NCBI GenBank assembly: GCA_021464245.1
Contig: JADCRB010000029.1
Location: forward strand, 62,001 to 126,000
Length of the DNA stretch: 64,000 bases
Direction of reading: 5' to 3'
From: Carallia brachiata
Taxonomy: Eukaryota > Streptophyta > Magnoliopsida > Malpighiales > Rhizophoraceae
Part shown: piece after piece, positions 48,522 through 58,641 of the stretch
How the letters are laid out: each line of letters begins with the position of its first letter
Numbering within the stretch: position 1 is the first letter of the stretch
Made by a program: the position numbers and the translations under genes
The notes under the pieces: model-generated
Told to the model about the DNA's origin: nothing
The model's database searches: none
Seen by the model: the letters and a program-made list of their open reading frames with translations, nothing else

Positions 48522-48913
48522 CTAGCGGGGCCCGAGGCGCAGCTCCAAGTCAAGTTCGGCCTCATCTGGTGGGCTGATGATGTTGATGTCGCTTTCCGGC
48601 TGGTTGATGCTGCTGGAATATTCCGGAAAGAGAGGCAAAGTTTTGCCGGAATGACTCATTTCTGCTGGAAAAGTTCCTCTTAGACTTAAGTACCTATGAG
48701 GGATGAACCCTTGGCTGACTCCGTGAGACCACCAAGACCAGTATGCTTGCTCCCATAGGCTACGGCTTTGATGAACATATCGTGGAGAGACCATTGCAGT
48801 GAAGATCTCACCAAGACTTCCTCCAAAATTTCCAGTTGTGCCATGGTTGGTTGCCACCTTGTGCGAGGCGACCTTTCTTCTCCCTTGTCTTGAAGTTCTG
48901 CAACTGGTTCCAT
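48522..48913 (-). pseudogene. Captured WOX copy in element B (homeodomain deleted)
   Basis: ATG at 48911-48913 begins the same N-terminus as in element A (MEPVAELQDKGEERSPRTRW, then QPTMAQLEILEEV). After LEEV most of the homeodomain, including helix 3, is gone, and the junction shifts the frame. The C-terminal half is intact in its own frame: SWWSHGVSQGFIP, the perfect WUS box TLPLFP within GKTLPLFPEYSSS, and EAR motif LDLELRLG just before GPR and stop TAG (48522-48524). WUS box and EAR are the repression modules of WUS-clade WOX proteins. With no DNA-binding domain the product could at most act on co-repressors, if it is made at all. It complements copy A, which keeps the homeodomain but has a damaged WUS box. 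Confidence 0.85.
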
Positions 48914-49002
48914 CTTTCTTGTGGCAGAGGAGCAAAGGTCTTGGTATGTGGTGAAGATCAGTTGAGACTGATGCTGAGTTTCAGACTCAAACCCTCCGTC
49001 GC

Positions 49003-49009
49003 TTTTATA
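49003..49009 (-). promoter_or_regulatory. TATA box of the captured WOX copy, element B
   Basis: The minus strand reads TATAAAA about 90 nt before the WOX ATG, preceded by GGCCCA, as in element A. Confidence 0.5.
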
Positions 49010-49059
49010 TTTTTGGGCCATTCACAGTTTATACTCATGCGGGGCAGGAGTTGGATTGA

Positions 49060-49320
49060 ATTTTGAACTTGGGTTCTGGACTGTGTCTGTAAGTTAGAAT
49101 TTTTTTTGGGTTTGGATTTTTTTTGGATTGGATTTGAGTCGAGTGTTTGGGCTTTTAACTTTGGATTTTTGGATTTTGGACTTGGATTTGGGTTGAGTGT
49201 TTGGGTTTTGGATCTGGATTTAGTTTTCGGGCTTATGAGTTGGGCTTGTGTTTTCTGATTTGGGCTCAAGTGTTTGAGCTTGGATTTTCGGGTTTGGATT
49301 TTATCTTGAATTTTCAGATC
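49060..49320 (-). repeat. Degenerate CCAAAWCC-type tandem array, element B
   Basis: The counterpart of 4500-4800. The minus-strand reading is rich in N, P, K and S, a by-product of the repeat rather than a protein domain. Confidence 0.65.
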
Positions 49321-49325
49321 GGGAC

Positions 49326-49440
49326 TTCCGAACTTTTTTTTTCTTTTTTTCTTTTTTTTCTATTTTTTTGATTTTTTTGATTTTTTTGATTTTTTTTCTA
49401 TTTTTTTCTTCTTTTTTTTATTTTTTTTAAAAAAAAACAT
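49326..49440. repeat. T-rich low-complexity tract
   Basis: TTTTTTCTATTTTTTTGATTTTTTT-type sequence next to the point where pol homology ends in element B. Confidence 0.75.
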
Positions 49441-49499
49441 ATTTATACATAATACTATTTCAGAAATTTACCATTGATTGGGTCAATTCGGTAGTATAT

Positions 49500-49640
49500 G
49501 GTAGTATTTTTCGTTGAGGAGTGACAAATACTATGTCGGCACCAGCACCATCACGTCTTACTGCACCATCAAAGAACATCATCCATGGTGGCAGTGTTTT
49601 AATGTAAAAGACATCTTCATCTGGAAGATCATCTGTGAAC
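49500..49640 (-). pseudogene. Truncated second (archaeal-type) RNase H of element B
   Basis: The minus strand reads PDEDVFYIKTLPPWMMFFDG then AVRRDGAGADIVFVTPQRKI. The catalytic Asp in FFDGA is present. The domain stops after LPYTT; the remaining two thirds and the integrase are replaced by the WOX-bearing module. A second RNase H is diagnostic for the Tat lineage. Confidence 0.75.
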
Positions 49641-49642
49641 TC

Positions 49643-49936
49643 TCAATCGGACGGGATAGGGTGATCTACAAGGAAGTCTGCTAGAGCTTGTCCTTTGACT
49701 GCTTTTTGAGGCACGTAGACAATGTCGTATCTTTGTAGGATTACGGCCCACTTGGCAAGTCGTCCTGACAAGATTGGTCTAGATAAGATATATTTGATAG
49801 GATCAGCTCTGGCAATGAGATGTACCGTGTGAACTTGCATGTAGTGCCTCAGCTTATCAATGGCAAAGAACAGTGCTAGACATGTCTTTTCAATGGGCGA
49901 ATAACTCAGCTCCGGACCGTTTAGTGTTCTGCTCAA
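49643..49936 (-). pseudogene. RNase H (first copy) of element B
   Basis: Reads LSYSPIEKTCLALFFAIDKLRHYM, in part E-K-x-C-L-A-L as in Ty3/gypsy RNase H, then GRLAKWAVILQRYDI and KGQALADFLVDHP, the standard end of this domain in Tat-type elements. Confidence 0.8.
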
Positions 49937-50970
49937 GTAGTACAGGGCAACTTCCTTTCCCTACTCGTTTTCCTGTGCAAGCGGCTCCCAAAGATCTCTC
50001 TGGCTGCAATGTAGAGAATCAACGACTTTCCTTGAATTGGAGCTCCCAGGACTGGTGGATTGGAAAGGTACTTCTTTATGCTCTCAAAGGCTTTGCTGCA
50101 AGCTTCGTCCCACTCGAAGTTGACATCCTTCTTCATCAACCGATGGAAAGGTTGACATCTCCCAGCTAAGTTGGAAATAAAACGGCGAATGTAGGCCAGC
50201 TTTCCTTGTAAACTTCGCAGCTCGTGCAGGTTTTTAGGTTCAGGCATCTTTTGAATTGCCTCAACCTTTGACTGATCAACTTCGATTCCACGATGGCGCA
50301 CCACGAACCCAAGAAACTTTCCTGATGTGACACCGAATGCACACTTGAGAGGGTTCATTTTAAGCTGATGCCTGCGAAGTCTTTCGAACACCGTCTTGAG
50401 ATCCTCGAGGTGGTCTTTGCGCTTCTTAGTCTTTACAACTAAGTCATCAACATAACATTCTACAATCTTGTGCAGCATGTCATCAAAATTTTTTGCATAG
50501 CACGTTGATAAGTGGCGCCAGCATTTTTTAATCCAAACGGCATAACTTTGTAGCAGTATATACCTTTTGGGGTGCGGAATGCTGTCAACTCCTCGTCTTC
50601 TGGCGCCATTCTGATTTGGTTATAGCCTGAAGAACCATCCATGAAGGACAATGCTTCATGACCCATTGTTGCATCGACTGTGATTTCCGTTATGGGCAAC
50701 GGAAAGTCATCTTTTGGGCAGACCCTGTTAAGATCTCGAAAATCAACACATACCCTCAACTGTCCATTCTTCTTTCTTACCGGGACTATATTGGCATCCA
50801 CGTGGGTAGGTGACCTCTCGGATGAAGCCAGCATTGATCAGCTTGTTAACCTCCTCCTCGATTTGTGGAATGAGTTCCGGGCGAAATCGTCGTTGTGGCT
50901 GCTTGACAGAACGAACACTCTTCTTTACTGCTAGACGATGCACCGCAATTTTTGGGTCAAGTCCAGGCAT
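49933..50970 (-). pseudogene. Reverse transcriptase of element B
   Basis: The N side has QRRFRPELIPQIEEEVNKL, VPVRKKNGQLRVCVDFRDLN and the palm region FMDGSSGYNQIRM. VMPFGLKNAGATYQ and the catalytic YVDDLVVK follow in the next frame, then CAFGVTSGKFLGF and the connection. Frameshifts near 50820 and 50465 break it. Confidence 0.88.
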
Positions 50971-51608
50971 TTTTTTGTAACTCTATGCGAACACGTCCCT
51001 ATATTGGTTTAATACCTGAACATATTCTTGCTCTTCTTCTGCAGTAAGTAAAGCACTTACAAATGTAGGTCGGGGATCTTCCGGAGAGCCAAGATTGACC
51101 TCCTTGAGTTCATCAACAGTTGCCTGACCACCATCTTCAAGTTCCGAGGGAGTCTCCTTTACTTCACCGTCTGATGAGTCGGACTCAGCCTCCTCGCTAA
51201 TTGTAACATGAAATGTAGAGCCTCTGACTTCACCTTCTTTATTTGACTGGATAAGCTTGTCTTGTTTGGTGGTGGTGGTGATGACATGTGCATCAGCTAC
51301 TCGGCTTCGGCTCTTTAGCGTGATCCGCACAGGTGACTTCTCCTGATAGCCTAAGCCAGGTCGGGACTATGATGATTGAGAAGCGGCGCCATGTGTGGAC
51401 GGCAGCGTACCCATTGTGCTCGGGTTTGAGAAGTCATAGTCTGCCTTGGCCAAGAGCTTGTATGCATTAGGATCGAATCCTTTGTGTGTTCTTCTTTCTG
51501 GAAGTGAGCCGCCTTCCACTGCTGCTGTGTGTGGTTTGACGAAACCTTTTAATGGTTTTGAAGACAAAACCGGCTCAATCTTTGGTATCGGCAAAGTGTA
51601 AGTCTCCT

Positions 51609-52319
51609 TCAGGTTGTGCAGTTCCTTTGTTTTGGGTTGGCTGTGTCCTTGCTCCTGTTTAGGATCAATACAATAAGAAAAATGGGGTTGACCTTCTGGG
51701 CGTTGTGACTTCGGCACATAGCGTAGGACTGGAGTGGAGCTTGAAGATGCAACATCCTTCGGACGAACTTCAGCAAGCTGTGGCAGCTTTTCATTTGTTG
51801 GAGCATGAGGTTGAGCATTGGCAAGTTCTCAACAGCTTTTCCCTTTTTGTGGATGCCCCCAGTCCAAGTAGCTTTTGATGGAATGATCTCTGGATTGTCT
51901 GTGTCGGTGTAGAAGACTGCATCTGCCAAATGTGATTCAGCATCATCGAACGGCTTTAAGTCAGCATTGACCTTTTGAACGCCACCATTGTAGTACTTGA
52001 AGCACTGATGCAGGCTTGAGAGCACAACTCCATTTCCATGAATCCACGGTCGTCCTAGCAACATCTTATATGTGGTACGTGCATCGATCACGTGAAATAG
52101 AGTGCTAGAAGTGAGACTACCGATAGTTAACTCCAAGCGAATCATCCCAATTGCTTTCTGTCCTCCTTGATTAAAGCCATGAATCATCAAGCGACTGTCT
52201 GATAATTCATCAATGCTGATGCCGAGCTCCTTTATGGTGGATTTTGGGATAATATTGACTGCCGAATCGTCGATCAGAATACGTCGACCTTGTTCTCTCA
52301 CATAGCCTGATACATACAA
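51609..52319 (-). pseudogene. Aspartic protease region of element B
   Basis: The active site reads ILIDDSAVNIIP, the Tat-type form of D-x-G-S-A-x-N; the Gly is missing. MLLGRPWIHGNGVVLSSLHQ further down is the conserved end of this protease. A long spacer to the RT follows, as in related elements. Confidence 0.75.
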
Positions 52320-52501
52320 CGGCCATTGTGGGGTTTGGACCCCAGCAGGAGATCCTCATCTGAAAATGAGATAGCGAGTAACATACGTGATTTTGGTCCG
52401 CCTGCTGCTCCGCTGAGTTAGAATCATTTGATGGCTGTGATTCAGTGAGGTCTGGAGAGTATTGCTGACTTGATTTTGCCATACTTCTGTTGATTGCAAA
52501 G

Positions 52502-54302
52502 CTATAAACAGCTGAGGGTTAGCAGAAGGGTTTGGAGAGCTTCATATACCTTCTCCGTTGTCGACTTTTTATTGTTGAGCGGCTCCTCCTTACAGTGTGT
52601 CACTTCTTCTGATGGTTTTGAAGTGATGGTGGTCTGGTTTGCCGAGGTTATGCCTTCCTGGTCCAGAATGATTTTATTCTGGCTTTTGAGCTTCATGATT
52701 AGCTCCTTTAGGACGAAACATTTCTCGGTTGGATGACTTACTATCCGGTGATATTTGCAGAATCTTGGATCGTTGACTCGATCCTTTTCATTCGGCCGCT
52801 TGCACTCTGGGAGTTCGATCAGCTTCGCCTCCAAGAGTTGTTCAAGAATGTCGGGGATGTCTGAGTCAGGGAATGGATACTGCTTTTGCTCCAACTCTCG
52901 CAATGTCACCTTCCGCCTTTCCTGTTGTTTTGGCTGAGTTATTTGGGTCGGAGGATTTACCTTGTTTTAGCTCCCACTTTTACTGGTGCGGCTTCAACAG
53001 TCATCACTTCTTTTCCTTTTCCGAAACTGTTGGGTTTCTTAATCTCCCTTCTGCCCCCTTGCTGGTCCAACTGGATGGGAACCGTGCCTCCGGAAGTCTG
53101 GATGCTTATCTCCATATCATGTGCGGGTCGCCAGTTCTTCGAAGGTTCGGGGTTTGATGCCCTGCAGGATGTATAACAGCTCCCAATGCATTCCCTGGAT
53201 GCACATCTCCACGGCAGAAGTCTCCGTCAGACGATCTTTGCAGTCCAAGCTGAGGGCACGCCATCTGTTGATGTATTCGACAACGGGCTCTCCTTTCCTT
53301 TGTTTGGTGCTGGTAAGCTCCATCATACTTACCGTCCTTCGAGTGCTGAAAAATCTGTTGAGGAACTCTCGTTGTAGCTGTTCCCAACTGTCGATCGATT
53401 CTGGTTCAAGATTTATGAACCAGGTGAAAGCGGTCTCCTTAAGTGAACGAACAAACTGCTTCACCAAGAGATCTCCGTAAGTCCCTGCGTTGTTGCAGGT
53501 TTCAACGAAGTGGGGATGTGCTGTTTGGATCGCCTCGTCCGTCGAATTGTTGAAATTTGGGCCTGGTAGCCCAAAGGCATGTTGAGACTTTCGATCCGTC
53601 TGGTGTACGGTTTGACGTACATCTGTGATCCTTGGAAGGATGTAGCTTGTTGCAGTCGGATCGTATTGGCTATCATTTCCTGCAATTGTTGAACAGATAG
53701 CGAAGCTACAGAATTTGAGGGTGGCAGCTGTGTAGAACTACCTGGTCGCTTTTCTGCAGGAAGACGTCGCTGGTGTGGCTTCTGGAGTGAAACGGGTGGA
53801 TATGGTTGCTCCTCGCGGATTTCGGGATCAATTGGATCGGGGCTTTTCCTTTGAGAGCGGATCTATTGATCTTTTTCCTCCACGACTCTGATCAGCTGCA
53901 AAATCTTGTTCTCCAATTCTGAAATCCTTTCTTCTGTACTGGTTGTGTTGATCATCATAACGGCAACAGATGAGGCTCCGCGAAAGACTGGGGGAGAGAA
54001 CTCTTCTGATTCCTCTATGTGGATCTCTATAGAATGAGTTGGATTCTGTTGAGCGGGCTTTGTTGCGTTGCCCCCACTTCGATCGGGGTGGGATCGACTC
54101 CTCCATGCGGCAAGAGAGTCAGGGAGAGTTCCTGTTATTGTGCAAGCTGTGGACTCTCCGTTTCAATATTTTGTCGGGTTTGGACGGAAGAAATTGTGTC
54201 CGTCCCGGGTTTCTGGACCTGCGTACCAGGTAGGGTAGTTGATGCAGGCAATGGAGCCGTTGCCTTCTTGTTGGTACAGGTTGTACTTCTTTTTGGTGTC
54301 AT
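52502..54302 (-). pseudogene. gag of element B
   Basis: Starts at about 54302 (ATG just inside the leader, same position as 2901 in element A). The core at 53117-53467 reads [19 protein letters not shown] and [18 protein letters not shown] and [17 protein letters not shown], the retrotransposon gag domain. Near 52700-52760 the CKYHRIVSHPTEKCF motif is a zinc-binding remnant. At least four frame breaks. Confidence 0.8.
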
Positions 54303-54329
54303 TTAATGTGCTGAACACCTGTAAAATTT

Positions 54330-54475
54330 TTTTTTTTTTACTTTACTTTTTTACTTTTTTTTACTTTTTTTTTACCTTTTTGTCTTTTTCTTTTTTTTTT
54401 TCTTTTTTCTTTTCTTTTTTCTTTTTCTTTTTTCTTCTCGGCTCTTTTCTTTTGCCTTTTTTTTTTTTTTAAGGA
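54330..54475. repeat. T-rich leader tract of element B
   Basis: Pure pyrimidine on the plus strand (purine on the coding strand), the counterpart of 2723-2875. Confidence 0.75.
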
Positions 54476-54496
54476 AAAGAGATGGGAGGTGAAGAG

Positions 54497-54514
54497 GTCC
54501 CACTGGGCGTGCCA
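54497..54514 (-). other. Primer-binding site of element B
   Basis: The minus strand reads TGGCACGCCCAGTGGGAC, 6 nt after the 5' LTR. tRNA not assigned. Confidence 0.65.
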
Positions 54515-54520
54515 AAAATT

Positions 54521-55306
54521 TGTAAGGGGTAAATTTCGAGCCTAAAACAATTAAACTCGAAAATACAAAAATAAATTACAAATAAAAATTGTAAAAATAA
54601 AAGAAAATTTATGTGGGGTCGATCTCCGTAAATCCTCCGATTAGTGTTCCTTTTTTTATTCCGTCAAGGGCTGCACGAGTTTGATCTTGACAGAAATAAT
54701 TTCCACAGCTTTTTCTTGAATTGGGTAGACTGAAACCGGATCTGATTTGGACGTTTTGACTACGGTTAAGAACCGCAGAGACCTGATTTGAGCCGATCTG
54801 ACTTAATTTCACCGAGGGTCGAAGGGACTTGTTCTCGGATGAGCTGCCTGAATTTTGCTGAGGGCCGTATAAGACTTAATTCCAGCCGGATTTGTAGTAA
54901 TTTGATATTTTTAGATCTATATTCTCATAAATTTAGATCTAGAGCGATCCGAGAATATAAACGTAAAAATAATTTTAAAAATGGAAACAACAAATTTTTT
55001 AGGGTTTACCCCTGAAATATCTCTAAAAAAGGAGTTAGGAGAGTATACTGCAGAGTAAAAGTACGTAAAAAAAGAAAAAATTTTCTTGAGAGATTTTCAA
55101 AATTTTCTTTTTCTCTCAAATTTTCTGAATTTTTCTGTTTACAAATTTGTTGAATCTATCTCTATTAAACTGGAGTGAGGGCCTATTTATAAGCCCTCAA
55201 AGTGGACTGTGCCACCAACCCCAAAAGAGTTGGTGGCCTGTAATGTTTGAATTGGTAATTGCCGACCATGACCAAGTCCCTTTTTTTTATTTTTAATGCA
55301 TTTACA
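54521..55306 (-). repeat. 5' LTR of element B
   Basis: 786 bp. It differs from the 3' LTR by a ~30-bp segment near 55235 (GGTGGCCTGTAATGTTTG-type) and scattered substitutions, so the insertion is not recent. Confidence 0.9.
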
Positions 55307-55521
55307 ATGTCTTGTCTAGCAACCATTAATCACACAGATAATACCTCTTAATCCTTGTCTCAGACAATTAAAGAAAGGAATCACTACATGGGCATACGAA
55401 TTGCCCATACATCTAAATGTGATAAGCTTTTCGAAAAACGAGAAGCAAAATGCTGGGACCTCATATTTATAGGGGGCACAAAAGGAACACAAAGATTTAT
55501 AAAAAGTTGCCAAAAAGAAAA

Positions 55522-55529
<8 letters not shown>

Positions 55530-55562
<33 letters not shown>
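55530..55562. repeat. (TA)n microsatellite
   Basis: About 16 TA units after an A-run. Confidence 0.9.
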
Positions 55563-55566
<4 letters not shown>

Positions 55567-56128
55567 ATGGTTGATGGGTGGTATATAACGAGATATATTT
55601 CTACATTAATTAGCAACTAAACTTGGTGATCCCACGAAAAGAAACAAGACCAAAGACGGAAAGAAAATATAAGATTAGATACTAAACGGTGGGAACATGG
55701 CAATTGCATAGGAACAGAAAGACGGACGACAGCTATTGGGCACTTAGATTTGAGAGAGCCCACAATAGTAGATCAGAGGAATCTCTAAGTGGTCTTCTAA
55801 TGGATCGAATTTCTAGTTTATTGGTTATTTTCAAAAGTTAGGTGGTGAAAGGGAAACCCACTGATAGATGAAGGGAATCCGTGATGGTTGAGGAGGAGTT
55901 GGAATCCACTAATGTTCTCGACGTGGAGAAGACATAAATATTATATGGCGACACCCAACATGCTTCCAAGGCAATGGAAAAAAATTCCCTCTTTGCATCT
56001 ATGTCAAGCGTGTAAACAAAAGGTCCCACAACTTGCACTAGATTCAGCCCATCATTGGTGCCTAAGAAATGAATGATTAAACATGTACTTCACCTCTAAT
56101 TATTGGTGGAGAAACTTTGCTGTTAACA

Positions 56129-56161
56129 AAAATAATAATAATAATAATTATTATTATTATT
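56129..56161. repeat. AAT/ATT perfect palindrome
   Basis: AATAATAATAATAATAATT followed directly by ATTATTATTATTATT: a self-complementary microsatellite able to form a hairpin or cruciform. Confidence 0.75.
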
Positions 56162-57719
56162 AAGTTTGAGTTACTGAATCAACTAGCAGATTATATATAT
56201 GTATATGTGCGCGCGTGCATGCAAATTATTGAAATGGATGATTCCAGTGACAGGTTTTCTGCCATATGCGGATGGAGTGGTAGAAGTTTTGAGAATTCAA
56301 GAGAAGTTATGCAGAGATTCCGCAAGAAAAGTTATGTAGAGATCCCGTTTGTTTTGGTGCATACAATCTCTACCCTTTGAGAGTGATTCAATATATAAGA
56401 TGTGTAATTAACTTTGGGTGATAGAAAGAGACATTCGATGATGGATCTCTGGAGACGTGTCATTTTACTCAAAAAATGGTCCCCGCCTAGACAGGACGTT
56501 GGTGCATTGCACTGACTGTTTTCGTAACAGAATTGATAGACTTTGCGGTCTTTGAGATAATTCAGTTCCTAAAATCTGACCAATATCATGACTTTTAGCA
56601 ATCAAGCAAACAATCACTTAGGTCTTTGTATACCACCTGATGGGATCCTCGCCAATGCGTAATGAAATGATTTACCTAATTTTTTTTATTAAGAAATTTA
56701 TTAAATTATGAGTTATATATTAAAGATAACTTTCACATTTTTATAAATTAGAACATTAAATATTTAAAATAGACTTTTAAATTATATTAACTGAGATGTT
56801 TTGCGAGAAATTTTTTTCTTTTTCTTTTCAATAAAGGCACGTGTAAGATTTTTTTTTCTCTGCTAGAAATTTTCTTTATTAGAAGCCCATTGAGCAGTAA
56901 ATTATACGGTAAGGGATTATTCTATTTATTCTCATAATTCTCATAATTTTTTTCAACATTAGAACTAAAACCTCTAAAATATAAATCTAAATTATCAATT
57001 ATAGAATGTCTCATGAGAAACACAAGTTTAAGATTAACGTAAAGAAAAGTAAGGGGCATTTGCAATTCTTGGCATGGATAACAAGCACGTTAATGAATCA
57101 GTGAGAAAAGCTAGGGGCTTGGTGTCTAATTACAGAATTAACAATTAATTGTATGTTGTTCCCGGGATTGGTGAGTTGCGATCGCCTGATTGGTCATTGG
57201 CGTTGTTGAAACATCACCCATGCCAAAATATGGACGTAACAAACAGCCGGATTGGGTTAGATTCCGATCGGACAGTAGATTAGAATGACACATTTGTTGG
57301 GCTCCATTTTGTCTTTCTATAACATGGTCCAATAAATCATCATTCGGATACGGCCCAACAGGAAATACAAAAAAGGTTTAAACGAGGGCCAATCCAGGGT
57401 GCAACCAATCTTTTTTCCATCCTTCTCGCAAGCTAATGGGCCAGTTTTCACCTAGTTGCCTTAATTTAAGAATGAAACGGATTTATGTGACAACAGCTCA
57501 CTTTGGGTTTTTTTCTCTTAAATTTCTGCAACGTTAAGGAGGTTCAATCCAGGGTGCAACCAATCCCGAGTTCTAATGCCTAGAGGCGCATAGAGTTTAT
57601 AGAGACAGAGAGCTATTCTTATTCCGTAACTCACAATTCAATAAATTTTTTAATTAAAAAAGGTTACAATCAAGGGAAAAAAGAAAATAGCAGTAGGACG
57701 TTATATGAGTGTCGATGAA

Positions 57720-58135
57720 CTAATAAGTGTGCAATTGGTCATAATTTACTTTTATTAGTTGTATAAGACCTTTTGTAACGTGAATAAAGAGGCTAAATCA
57801 CTTAATTTCATGCAAATAAGTGATTTTTTTTCATTTTAATGGCTTATTTAACCCAAATTGAACTTAAATACATAAAAATGCTCACAAAAACTAATAATTT
57901 CAATGAAAAAAGCATTTCCAACACATTTTTTGGTGTTAAATGCATTAAATTTCCTCTAATAAGTGTACAATTGATCATGATTTGCATTTATTAGTTGGAA
58001 AAGAGCATTTGTGGCCTGAATAAAAAGATTAAATCACTTAATTTCATACAAATAAGTTATTTTCTTTTATTTTAATATCTTATTTAACTCAAATTAAACT
58101 TAAATAATAAAATATAAATGCTCAGAAAAAGTCTA
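57720..58135. repeat. Direct repeat downstream of the TTL-like gene
   Basis: A ~175-bp unit, AATAAGTGTGCAATTGGTCAT through AACTTAAATACATAAAAATGCTCA (57720-57882), recurs at 57957-58130 with about 80 percent identity by eye. The units are about 237 bp apart. AT-rich and non-coding. Confidence 0.75.
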
Positions 58136-58213
58136 GTTTGGATATTATTGTAGACTCTGATGAATAGGCCTATATACAAGTTTTGTGTTATGTTCAACTG
58201 CTACGCAATTTGA

Positions 58214-58352
58214 CTATTTTTCATCTAACAATTCTCCCTCTCCGCCGCCAGGAATTTCTGTAACTCTTGAGTTATTCTCGCACATCTTGAAGTATGGCAC
58301 AGACGTCGCACCCTCCGATTTTCCCCAAGTATAGGTGGTCTTCAGTTTCCAC
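58214..58352 (-). pseudogene. Remnant of the thioredoxin-like last exon of the TTL gene
   Basis: After an acceptor CTCAG at 58353, the minus strand begins VETEDHLYLGK, and in the next frame continues SEGATSVPYFKMCENNSRVT then EIPGGG to TAG at 58214. This matches the family end (VEVEDHP..AKSEGV..IP.FK.YKNGSRVKEIPG). One extra base in an A-run (or one lost elsewhere) breaks the frame. It is the last exon of the normal gene, stranded behind a new stop. Confidence 0.75.
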
Positions 58353-58641
58353 CTGAGAACAGCGAGACAACTATTAGACATGTCCTCATTTGCTGCTGAT
58401 TTTTACCAATTTTGCATCTTAATATTGATTTAGTTTAGTTAGAGATTTATGTTAAGCTCCGACAAGCTTGTATCTTGGATAGCAGTAGCCATATACCAGC
58501 AAAATAGAAGTCAAGAGTTTGTCTCCCTCCCTAAACCAGATGGTTTAAGTTTTAGATATCAAAAAAAAAAAAAAATTTTGCCCTGCTGGCAAACAAACAA
58601 ATCTTGTTTTTTTTTTTTTGGTTAATACAAACAAATCTTGT

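Larger units (their letters stand above)
46828..55306 (-). mobile_element. Element B: Tat-like Ty3/gypsy retrotransposon carrying a WOX copy
   Basis: LTRs at 46828-47594 (3') and 54521-55306 (5') share TGTAAGGGGTAAATTTCGA and GCATTTACA ends. Flanks GTGTC (46823-46827) and ATGTC (55307-55311) look like a 5-bp duplication with one mismatch. From 5' to 3' on the minus strand: PBS, pyrimidine/purine leader, gag, protease, RT, RNase H, the start of a second (archaeal-type) RNase H, then an abrupt switch at about 49480 to the module shared with element A (tandem array, WOX copy), PPT and 3' LTR. Integrase is absent. The second RNase H start (FFDGAVRRDGAGADIVFV) places it in the Tat lineage. Frameshifts and stops are scattered through gag-pol. 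Confidence 0.88.
55307..57719. other. Intergenic region, no gene supported
   Basis: Contains a (TA)n microsatellite at 55530-55562 and a (TAA)n/(TTA)n palindrome at 56129-56161. Several short frames lack recognisable content. GGGTGCAACCAATC occurs at about 57397 and 57553, a small direct repeat. Confidence 0.5.
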
